DNA from: Candidatus Bathyarchaeota archaeon
Lineage (GTDB): Archaea; Thermoproteota; Bathyarchaeia; TCS64
NCBI GenBank assembly: GCA_020346605.1
Contig: CP070784.1
Location: forward strand, 1,154,788-1,192,329
Length of the DNA stretch: 37,542 bases
Direction of reading: 5' to 3'
The notes below the pieces were generated by a model that was not told where the DNA came from, ran no database searches, and was given only the letters and a program-made list of their open reading frames with translations. How positions within the stretch are numbered: position 1 is the stretch's first letter; each line of letters begins with the position of its first letter. The position numbers and the translations under genes were made by a program. Positions 1 through 6,682 of this stretch are shown here, in pieces.

Positions 1-1671
1 CACACAAGGGTGCTGACTTTCAACGGATTCTACGGCTGGGTGAGGGACTGGGACGTCGGGGGCACCTACACCGATGCCGTCGAGTGCCCCGACTGTAAAG
101 GAGCTAGGCTCCGTCCCGAGTACCTGGCAGTCAGGCTGGGAGGGCGCAACATCCACGAGTTGAATACCATGCCCCTCACCGAGCTCGCAGGGATAATGGA
201 GCGGGTCCTACCTTCTGGCAAGGACCACTTTGCAGGCAGCAGCCTGGGGATCATCAGAAGGCGCCTCCGGTTCCTGATCCAGGTGGGCCTGGGATATGTC
301 CACCTAGACAGGGTGTCGGCCACACTGTCAGCCGGCGAGGCCCAGAGGGTCCGGCTCGCTGGGCTGCTGGGGAGCGGACTCACCAACCTCACCGTTCTAC
401 TGGACGAGCCTACAAGAGGGCTCCACCCCTCGGAGGTGGACTCCCTCCTGGGAGCTCTATCCGAGATGCGTGACGCCGGCAACACAGTAATAGTGGTGGA
501 GCATGACCTCCAAGTCATCGGTGCGGCGGACCACATCGTCGACATGGGCCCTGGAGCGGGCCCCGCGGGAGGCATGATAGTGGCCCAGGGAGCCATAGGA
601 CAGGTCGCCTCAGAGGACACGACCACGGCCGAATGGATCAGGGGCGACAGGCATTTCAATGTTGATACTGTCAGCAGGGAGCCCAAAGGCTGGATGACTA
701 TCAACGGCGCAACAGCCAACAACCTGAAAGGGGGCGAGGTAAGGCTGCCCCTAGGGGTTCTGCTGGGGATCTGCGGGGTTTCGGGCTCCGGAAAGAGCAC
801 CCTCCTGATAGACACCATAGGGAGGGCTCTGGCCCCGGTGAAGCACACGACTTCGGTCGCAAGGGAGCCCATTGAGCCCGGCGAGTACGAGTCCATCGAG
901 GAGGCGCCACTGAGGACGATGGTGGTCGACCAGAGCAGGACGGGCATCAGGAGCCTCCTCAGCTACCTGAACCTCAGAGACCACCTTGTTTCCGCCTACG
1001 CCGACTCCGAGGACGCCAAGGCCCTCGGCTTCGACGCGAAGACCCTGGGCGGGGGGTGCTCCGCTTGTCGAGGAAGGGGATCCACCCGGCTGGAGATGGG
1101 GTTCCTGCCGGACGTTGTGACCCCCTGCGAGACATGCGGAGGCACCGGGCTTACGCCGGAGGCAAGGGAGGTGCACATCAGAGGCGTCGCCCTCCCCGAG
1201 GTCTTCTCCCTCACCATCGATGAAGTCTACGACCTCTTCCCCGAGGACGAGACCCTAAGGCGTGTCCTGGGAGTGGCCAGGGACGTGGGCCTAGGATACC
1301 TCGTGATGAGGCAACCAGGGTTCACACTCTCCGGGGGAGAGGCCCAGCGCCTCAAGATCGCCAAGGAGCTCAGCAAGAGGAACAACGGGAGCACGCTCTA
1401 CATTCTGGACGAGCCCACCGTAGGGCAACACATGGAGGATGTCTCGCGGCTAATCGGCGTACTGCACAGGCTTGTGGAGGGAGGCAACAGCGTCGTCGTC
1501 GTGGAGCACCACCCAAAGCTCCTCGCTTCGTGCGACTGGCTCGTCGAGCTGGGGCCGGTTGGGGGGCCCGACGGAGGGCTGGTCATCGCCTCGGGCACTC
1601 CAGATGAGATCGCATCCGGGAACACCCCGTCCTCACCGTACATTAGAGCAGCGTTGGAGGAAGTCGGATGA
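1..1671 (+). CDS. UvrA-like ABC ATPase, 5' end outside the window
   Basis: This is a UvrA-family (excinuclease subunit A-like) tandem ABC ATPase. The frame is open from base 1, so the gene starts upstream; an internal GTG at position 10 is unlikely to be the true start. Counting from that GTG, I see a CPDC zinc-finger half (residues 26-29), the first ABC signature LSAGEAQR (about 106-113) with Walker B LLDEPTRGLHP (130-140), a second Walker A GVSGSGKST near 260, a second zinc module with CSAC and CETC, and the second signature LSGGEAQR with Walker B LDEPTVG. The first Walker A lies outside the window. Canonical UvrA damages-senses with UvrB; divergent UvrA2 paralogues are also linked to drug resistance. 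I cannot tell which this is without the N-terminal half and a look for uvrB/uvrC. Its stop overlaps the next gene by four bases (ATGA), so the two are translationally coupled. Confidence 0.85.
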   Translation, partial: HTRVLTFNGFYGWVRDWDVGGTYTDAVECPDCKGARLRPEYLAVRLGGRNIHELNTMPLTELAGIMERVLPSGKDHFAGSSLGIIRRRLRFLIQVGLGYVHLDRVSATLSAGEAQRVRLAGLLGSGLTNLTVLLDEPTRGLHPSEVDSLLGALSEMRDAGNTVIVVEHDLQVIGAADHIVDMGPGAGPAGGMIVAQGAIGQVASEDTTTAEWIRGDRHFNVDTVSREPKGWMTINGATANNLKGGEVRLPLGVLLGICGVSGSGKSTLLIDTIGRALAPVKHTTSVAREPIEPGEYESIEEAPLRTMVVDQSRTGIRSLLSYLNLRDHLVSAYADSEDAKALGFDAKTLGGGCSACRGRGSTRLEMGFLPDVVTPCETCGGTGLTPEAREVHIRGVALPEVFSLTIDEVYDLFPEDETLRRVLGVARDVGLGYLVMRQPGFTLSGGEAQRLKIAKELSKRNNGSTLYILDEPTVGQHMEDVSRLIGVLHRLVEGGNSVVVVEHHPKLLASCDWLVELGPVGGPDGGLVIASGTPDEIASGNTPSSPYIRAALEEVG

Positions 1672-2702
1672 CCTGTGCGCCTCTCCTCCTGAGCGACCCA
1701 TCGCCTTCACTCCGGCTCCTCGTGCTCAGGGAGCTCCTCCACAGGGAGGAGGACGACCCGGAGGTGGACGAGCTCAGAGACATCCGAGAAGAGGACCAGC
1801 TGGTCTCGGGGCTCCTCGAGCTTCAGCAGGGGGACGGATCGTGGAGCAGCACCGGTCTCGACGCCTCCCAAGCTCTCGGCGAGGTCCATTCGACTTCGCA
1901 GGCGCTGATTCGACTCGGCTACATAGGCCTGGATCATGATCATCCAGCGGTCCAGCGCGGTGCCGAGTTCCTTTTCTCAAAGCAGATGGAGGACGGGGCG
2001 TGGGAGATCCCGAGACGAGGAGGAGACCTCGGCGAGACGGAGGGGTACTCGATGATCCCTCTCCAGACGGCGATACCACTCAGAGCACTGGGCTCCTGCG
2101 GATACGCTCCAGACCCGAGAGTCGAGAAGGCTTACGAGTGGCTGCTGGCCCAGAGGCTCGAGGACGGGGCGTGGCCCACCGGCATATCATCGGGTAACTA
2201 CGGCTACGTGGCTGGCTATAGGAGGCTAGCGCACTCCCGCTGGGGCTGCAGATCCAACACTACGGGCGCCCTCAGCTGCTTGGCGCTACATCCAGATCAC
2301 CGGAACGGTCCTGAAGCCACCCGGGCTCTGGACCTCCTGCTAGGGCGTGAGACCAGGGAGAAGCATGCCATTGGCTACGACGTCGCGAGGACCATCGGAG
2401 TCGAGAGGGCCCGGGGCTTCCTCACATACTACGCTAGGTTCGACCTAGCCCAAGTCCTCGACCTCTGCTGGAGGATAGGCGCCTCCAAAGAAGATGGCAG
2501 GATCGCAGATATCATAGAGTTTATGATGGAGCAGCAGGGGGACTACGGCCTCTGGGAGTACGCGGCCTATCCCCAAGCTTCGCGGTGGGTCACCTTCGAC
2601 CTTCTCAGATCCCTCTCAAGGCTGGAGGAGTCCGTTGAATGGGTGAGTATGGAGCCGCGCACGCCCTTCCGAGCGTATCCGAGGAGACGGCGACGGTTCT
2701 GA
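1668..2702 (+). CDS. Prenyltransferase/squalene-cyclase-like alpha-toroid repeat protein
   Basis: A 344-residue protein with repeated QW-like motifs typical of the (alpha/alpha)6 barrel of terpene cyclases and protein prenyltransferase beta subunits: LLELQQGDGSW (about 47-57), FLFSKQMEDGAW (about 103-114), WLLAQRLEDGAW (about 158-169) and EQQGDYGLW near the C terminus. It has no signal peptide or membrane segment. I do not see the DxDD protonation motif of hopene cyclases, so calling it a cyclase would be over-reading; a binding or scaffold role is equally possible. The ATG overlaps the stop of the UvrA-like gene, which fixes the start and implies one transcript. The C terminus is basic (RRRRR). 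The fold call is fairly secure; the function is unknown. Confidence 0.6.
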   Translation: MTCAPLLLSDPSPSLRLLVLRELLHREEDDPEVDELRDIREEDQLVSGLLELQQGDGSWSSTGLDASQALGEVHSTSQALIRLGYIGLDHDHPAVQRGAEFLFSKQMEDGAWEIPRRGGDLGETEGYSMIPLQTAIPLRALGSCGYAPDPRVEKAYEWLLAQRLEDGAWPTGISSGNYGYVAGYRRLAHSRWGCRSNTTGALSCLALHPDHRNGPEATRALDLLLGRETREKHAIGYDVARTIGVERARGFLTYYARFDLAQVLDLCWRIGASKEDGRIADIIEFMMEQQGDYGLWEYAAYPQASRWVTFDLLRSLSRLEESVEWVSMEPRTPFRAYPRRRRRF

Positions 2703-2745
2703 TTTCAATCCTGAGAGATAAAGCTGCAGAAGTACGTCGACCACG

Positions 2746-2755
2746 TTTTTTATAC
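2746..2755 (+). promoter_or_regulatory. TATA box for the amidinotransferase-fold gene
   Basis: TTTTTATACG lies about 31-40 bases upstream of the ATG at 2787. With the usual archaeal spacing, transcription would start near 2777, leaving a very short leader. No Shine-Dalgarno is visible before the start. Confidence 0.5.
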
Positions 2756-2786
2756 GTAGTACGGCAGATAGAATCCGGTTGTCTTT

Positions 2787-3863
2787 ATGAGTTCTGATTC
2801 AGGGAAGAGCCCCGCCGAGAAACTGCGTGAGATGTACCACACGTGGCATCCGCAGGTCCTCTCGGACTTCGATGACGAGATGCCCAAGTACTGGGGGCGC
2901 AGGTGGAAGGCGAACACCACCATCGGTAAGCTTAGGATGGTACTTGTCCATCGTCCCGGCAAGGAGTTCCTCACCGTTGGTAAGCCGACGCCCTGGCCTC
3001 CTCACGGAGACTCCCTCGACGCCTGGAGGATGAGCTTCAAACCCGACCTCGACGAGCTGGTAGAGCACCACGAGAACATGGTGAAAGCGTACAAGGACGA
3101 GGGTATCGAGGTGCTCGTGCGAAAGCCCGACCCATACGATCCGCCCTACCAGGTGAAGGCGATCTACACCGACGATGTCTGCCACGCCGCCGTCTACGGG
3201 CAGCTGATCCTGAGGATGTATGACCAAATCAGGAAGGGGGAGGAGGTGCCCACCTACCAGACGCTGGCCGAAGCCGGATGCCCGGTCGTCGGCATGATCG
3301 TCGGGAACGGTATGGCGGAGGGCGGCCCCATAGGCTGGCTCGACGAGAAGCACCTGCTCATCGGAGTCCACTACCCCAGGGCCAACACCCAGGAACCTGG
3401 GGTCTGGAGGGCGAACGAGTGGGGCCACGAGCAGTACGCCCGCATCGTGAAAGCACAGGACCCCGAGGTCGACGTCCGCATCTGCCCCGGGTACGGCAGC
3501 AGGCTGGGGGTCACCCACTACAGGATGATCGACAGGCACACCTCGGTACAGGACCCGAAGAGGATCGACCCCCTTCTGCTGAACTTGATGAAGTCCGAGA
3601 TGGACTGGAACTTCATCGTGCCTCCTGACGAGGCGTGCACCACCGGACCCCAGGGCCAGAAGATCGGCCCCGGCACAGGCGTCGTACTGGAGCCTATGAA
3701 GGTGCTGGTGCCCACGGGGACGCCTAAGGCGACCAAATGGCTGGAGAGCATCGGAGTCGAGGTCGTCGAGGTCGAGTGCAGTAGCCTAGTGCGACCAAGG
3801 AACAGCGGGTCTATACACTGTTGCGCTGGATCAATCATCAGAGACCCCGAACCAGCGGACTAG
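2787..3863 (+). CDS. Arginine deiminase/amidinotransferase-fold (guanidine-modifying) protein
   Basis: A 358-residue cytosolic protein of the guanidine-modifying superfamily (arginine deiminase, dimethylarginine hydrolase, glycine amidinotransferase). Visible landmarks are the early strand MVLVHRPGKEF (51-61), an acidic AEGGPIGWLD segment (177-186) matching the substrate-binding EGGD region, THYRMID (243-249) carrying the candidate catalytic His244, and a C-terminal GSIHCCAG (341-348) holding the nucleophilic cysteine position (Cys345 or Cys346). The family attacks a guanidinium carbon through this cysteine, releasing ammonia or transferring an amidine. The exact substrate cannot be assigned. 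The gene stands alone with its own TATA box and a T-tract after it, and there is no carbamate kinase or ornithine carbamoyltransferase nearby, so an energy-yielding arginine deiminase pathway is not supported here. Confidence 0.65.
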   Translation: MSSDSGKSPAEKLREMYHTWHPQVLSDFDDEMPKYWGRRWKANTTIGKLRMVLVHRPGKEFLTVGKPTPWPPHGDSLDAWRMSFKPDLDELVEHHENMVKAYKDEGIEVLVRKPDPYDPPYQVKAIYTDDVCHAAVYGQLILRMYDQIRKGEEVPTYQTLAEAGCPVVGMIVGNGMAEGGPIGWLDEKHLLIGVHYPRANTQEPGVWRANEWGHEQYARIVKAQDPEVDVRICPGYGSRLGVTHYRMIDRHTSVQDPKRIDPLLLNLMKSEMDWNFIVPPDEACTTGPQGQKIGPGTGVVLEPMKVLVPTGTPKATKWLESIGVEVVEVECSSLVRPRNSGSIHCCAGSIIRDPEPAD

Positions 3864-3882
3864 GAACACTCTCCTTCTCCCC

Positions 3883-3888
3883 TTTTTT
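3883..3888 (+). terminator. T-tract after the amidinotransferase-fold gene
   Basis: Six consecutive T residues about 20 bases after the stop at 3863, in a C/T-rich stretch and followed by GGAAAA. Oligo-T without a needed hairpin is the normal archaeal termination signal. Confidence 0.45.
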
Positions 3889-3934
3889 CCGGAAAACGCC
3901 TTAAAACCCTGAATAGAACTGGTAATCGATCAGA

Positions 3935-4831
3935 TTGAGAATCGGATACGTCGGCCTCGGCAGAATGGGGCTCAGGATGGTCTCCCGGATCCTTGGGAAT
4001 CACCAGGTCGTCGCCTACGACATCAACCCAGACAGCGTAGCCCAGGCGGAGAAGCTGGGAGCAGAACCAGTCTCCTCCTTGGAGGGACTGGCCAAGAAGC
4101 TCCAGAGTCCAAGGGTCGTCTGGATCATGGTCCCCGCGGGCAATCCTGTGGAGAGCACTGTCGTGGGATTGGAGCCCCACCTGGGGAAGGGAGACATCCT
4201 GATCGATGGTGGCAACAGCTTCTACAGGGACTCGGCGAGGAGGGCAGAGAGGCTGAAAGGGAAGGGCGTTCACTACATCGACGTGGGGACCTCGGGGGGG
4301 CTCGAGGGCGCAGAGAAGGGGGCATCTCTGACCATCGGAGGGCCCGAGGAGGCCGTCGAGATCATCACCCCTCTTCTGGAGAGTGTGGCGAGGCCCGACG
4401 GGTTCCTCCACTGCGGTTCCAGCGGCGCCGGCCACTACGTCAAGATGGTGCACAATGGCATCGAGTACGCCATGCTCCAGGCCCTCGGCGAGGGCTTCGA
4501 GATGCTGGAGTCTGGGCCCTACGACCTGGACCTTGGCGCGGTGGCGGGGAGCTGGAACAACGGCTGCGTCATCCGCTCGTGGATGATGGAGCTTGCTGAG
4601 AGGGCCTTCGCAGCTGATCCTGCGCTGGAGAGCCTGAGGGGAGAGGTCGGGGGCGGCGAGACGGGGCGGTGGATGGTGGAGACGGCGATGGGCATGGAGG
4701 TCTCCACGCCCGTCATTGCCCTCTCGCTGTTCATGAGGTTCAGGAGCAGGCAGGAGGACACCTTCGCCGGTAAGGTGGTCGCCGCCATCAGGAGGGAGTT
4801 CGGTGGCCACGCTGTGAAGGAAAAGGAGTGA
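3935..4831 (+). CDS. gnd: 6-phosphogluconate dehydrogenase (decarboxylating)
   Basis: Oxidatively decarboxylates 6-phosphogluconate to ribulose 5-phosphate with NAD(P)+. The 298-residue length matches the short Gnd type rather than the roughly 470-residue enzyme. Seen in order: the Rossmann motif GYVGLGRMG (4-12), the strand end VVAYDINP (25-32), GGNSFYRD (92-99), the substrate loop DVGTSGG (116-122), and KMVHNGIEY (170-178), which contains the catalytic Lys170 and Asn174. The reading frame begins with TTG at 3935, directly reading into MRIGYVGLG, so this rare start is the natural one. It overlaps the following glutamine amidotransferase by four bases (GTGA). Most archaea lack an oxidative pentose-phosphate route, so the gene may serve a partial pathway or act on a related sugar acid. 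Confidence 0.85.
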   Translation: MRIGYVGLGRMGLRMVSRILGNHQVVAYDINPDSVAQAEKLGAEPVSSLEGLAKKLQSPRVVWIMVPAGNPVESTVVGLEPHLGKGDILIDGGNSFYRDSARRAERLKGKGVHYIDVGTSGGLEGAEKGASLTIGGPEEAVEIITPLLESVARPDGFLHCGSSGAGHYVKMVHNGIEYAMLQALGEGFEMLESGPYDLDLGAVAGSWNNGCVIRSWMMELAERAFAADPALESLRGEVGGGETGRWMVETAMGMEVSTPVIALSLFMRFRSRQEDTFAGKVVAAIRREFGGHAVKEKE

Positions 4832-5541
4832 GCGCGGGCCTGAGGGTACTAATCATCCAGAACGACGAGACCGAGACCCTGGGCCAGTACGTACGGTACC
4901 TTAAGACGTTCCGCATCGACTACACCGTGCTCCACGCCTACGGGATGGAGCCCGACGACTTCTTCCCTCCAGTCGACTTCTTCGACGCCTTCGTAGTCGG
5001 CCCCACGCCGATCTCCGCGAACGAAGTCGAGGAGCACGCCTACCTCAGGAGGGAGTGGGACTACCTCGGGGAGATCATTGATTGCGGGAGGCCCTGTCTC
5101 GGGATCTGCTGCGGCGGGCAGATGCTGGCGAGGAAGCTGGGCGCCGATGTGAAGAGGAGCCCCGAGAAAGAGATCGGGGGCTACGACGTGAGGCTGACCC
5201 AGGATGGAAGGGAGGACCCTCTCTTCGCCAGCTTCCCGGAGGAGTTCCCCGTCTTCCAGTGGCACAGCGACATGTTCGAGGTCCCGCCCGGGGGGAGGCT
5301 GCTCGTGGAGGGAGCCCCCTGCCCCATCCAAGCCTTCGGCCTGGGGAACGTGAGGGGGATCATCTTCCACCTGGAGATCGACAGGCGGGAGGCGGGACGC
5401 TGGGCGGACGCCTACCCAGCGGAGCTGGAAGCGGTTGGCAAGACGAGGGAGCAGGTGCTCGACGAGTGCGGCGAGAGGGAGCACGAGATGCGGTGGCTCG
5501 CCGCCAAGCTCATGGACAATTTCGTGAGGCTAGTAGGATAA
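4828..5541 (+). CDS. Class I glutamine amidotransferase-like protein
   Basis: A 237-residue triad-type (class I) glutaminase domain. The nucleophile elbow is GICCGGQ (92-98, Cys94), with QWHSDMF (144-150) in the usual mid-domain position and FHLEID (180-185) giving the His181/Glu183 pair of the triad. Such domains release ammonia from glutamine for a partner synthase, or act on gamma-glutamyl compounds. No synthase domain is fused or adjacent, so the acceptor is unknown. The roughly 40-residue C-terminal extension after the triad is highly charged. The GTG start overlaps the gnd stop (GTGA), with an AAGGAAAAGGAG purine run immediately upstream, so translation is probably coupled to gnd. GMP synthase subunit GuaAA is possible but the motif spacing looks more like a free-standing amidotransferase. 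Confidence 0.75.
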   Translation: MSAGLRVLIIQNDETETLGQYVRYLKTFRIDYTVLHAYGMEPDDFFPPVDFFDAFVVGPTPISANEVEEHAYLRREWDYLGEIIDCGRPCLGICCGGQMLARKLGADVKRSPEKEIGGYDVRLTQDGREDPLFASFPEEFPVFQWHSDMFEVPPGGRLLVEGAPCPIQAFGLGNVRGIIFHLEIDRREAGRWADAYPAELEAVGKTREQVLDECGEREHEMRWLAAKLMDNFVRLVG

Positions 5542-5642
5542 ATCCAGAAGTCTAGCGCGACGCTCATTTTCACCTTTCTCCCTCCTCAGATAAGATGCGG
5601 TCATCTTAAGAGGACTCCAGACGCGCGTCACACCGCACGGCT

Positions 5643-6425
5643 ATGGATTCTCCTCAGACCCGAGCGGTCCAGGCGGAGCCCCCCTTCGAGACGGCGCTGA
5701 GCCTCCTCAGGCGGAGGGGGAATTTCCGGTCCCTCTCCACGGGGAGCCCCGAGCTCGACCGGCTCACCGGCGGCCTGGACCCCGGCCTCTTCTACCTGTT
5801 CTACGGCGACGAGGACGACGGCCTCCCGGACAGGCTGGTCCACGGCCTCCTCGTCGAGGCGGTCAAGGAGCCCGGGGCGAGGGCGGTCTACGTGGTCTGC
5901 GGCAACTACCGCCGGTCCAGAACCGTGATGGACAACGAGCTGCTGCTCTCGCTCATCGACGCCGCGGGGCTCGACATCGACGACGCCCTCTCCAGGATCC
6001 ACATCGTCTTCGCCTTCTCGGAGAGGCACCTCATCAGGGCGCCCCGCCTCGTGGAGGGGGTGCTGGAGGAGGGGGAGGGCTTCACCCTCGTCGCCGTCCA
6101 GCAGCTGACGAAGCTCTTCTACGGGGAGCGCGCCCTGAGGCACGAGGACCCGGCGGAGTTCACAGGCGTCGTCTCACGGCTCAGGAAGATGTGCTCCGAG
6201 GCAGGCATCGTCCTCGCCGCGTCGGGGCGCCCCACCGGCAGCCGCAGGCCGATCCCGGCGCCCGAGGGGGGGACCTTCCTGAAGCACGCGGCGAACGCCA
6301 TCTTCTACCTGAGGGAGGCGAGGAGGGGCCCGATGACGGCGCACGTGGTGAAGCACCCGGACAGGGCCAGGGCTGGGACGTTCGTCCAGTTCGGGGAGGG
6401 GGGTGGGGCGTTCTGGGGAGGATAA
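5643..6425 (+). CDS. RadA/RecA-like pseudo-ATPase of the PolB2 operon
   Basis: A 260-residue protein that aligns by eye to the core of RadA. It keeps the leader LSTGSPELDRLTGGLDPG (31-48), matching the RadA stretch before Walker A. The Walker A that should follow (GxxGSGKT) is replaced by GDEDDGLPD (55-63), with no GK[ST]. The Walker B equivalent is LVAVQQLT (149-156) where RadA has VDSLT, so its aspartate is gone too. The L2 region and final strand (FYLREA, then HVVKHPDRA) still fit the fold. It therefore probably cannot hydrolyse ATP and would act as a structural or DNA/RadA-binding partner. It is first in a tight four-gene operon with the polymerase. From memory, archaeal PolB2 genes are often linked to such an inactivated RadA-like gene, which supports the call. 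Confidence 0.8.
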   Translation: MDSPQTRAVQAEPPFETALSLLRRRGNFRSLSTGSPELDRLTGGLDPGLFYLFYGDEDDGLPDRLVHGLLVEAVKEPGARAVYVVCGNYRRSRTVMDNELLLSLIDAAGLDIDDALSRIHIVFAFSERHLIRAPRLVEGVLEEGEGFTLVAVQQLTKLFYGERALRHEDPAEFTGVVSRLRKMCSEAGIVLAASGRPTGSRRPIPAPEGGTFLKHAANAIFYLREARRGPMTAHVVKHPDRARAGTFVQFGEGGGAFWGG

Positions 6426-6436
6426 GCCGGGACTCG

Positions 6437-6682
6437 ATGCGGGTCCGCCTCCAGGACGCGATGACCCAGCTGAGGAGGAGCTACAGGGAGGCGCTGAAGG
6501 ACGACGAGATGCAGAGGGCGTTCGACGGCCTCTGGCCCGCCTGGTCAGGCGAGCAGGCCGCCATGATCTACGCCGGCGTCCTCTCCGCCCTGGACCTGCT
6601 GCTGCTCACCGCCGCAGTGGACAACAGGAGGGAGATCGAGGAGCTGAGGAGGAGGGTGGAGGAGCTGGAGCGTGAAGGTTGA
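6437..6682 (+). CDS. Small coiled-coil protein of the PolB2 operon
   Basis: An 81-residue protein starting at the ATG at 6437, eleven bases after the stop of the RadA-like gene. A longer open frame extends upstream but only as a shadow of that gene. The sequence has an amphipathic N-terminal half (MRVRLQDAMTQLRRSYREA), a central hydrophobic stretch (GVLSALDLLLLTAAV, about 46-60) and a strongly charged C-terminal heptad segment (REIEELRRRVEELEREG), which should form a short coiled coil. The middle is not long enough or clean enough to be confident of a membrane helix. It overlaps the polymerase start by eleven bases. I do not recognise a family; position between a pseudo-RadA and a polymerase suggests an adaptor holding the complex together. 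Confidence 0.65.
   Translation: MRVRLQDAMTQLRRSYREALKDDEMQRAFDGLWPAWSGEQAAMIYAGVLSALDLLLLTAAVDNRREIEELRRRVEELEREG

Noticed and set aside
3860..4810. Minus-strand open frame of 316 codons opposite gnd
   Set aside because: Shadow of the gnd gene; Arg/Pro/His-rich translation without motifs.
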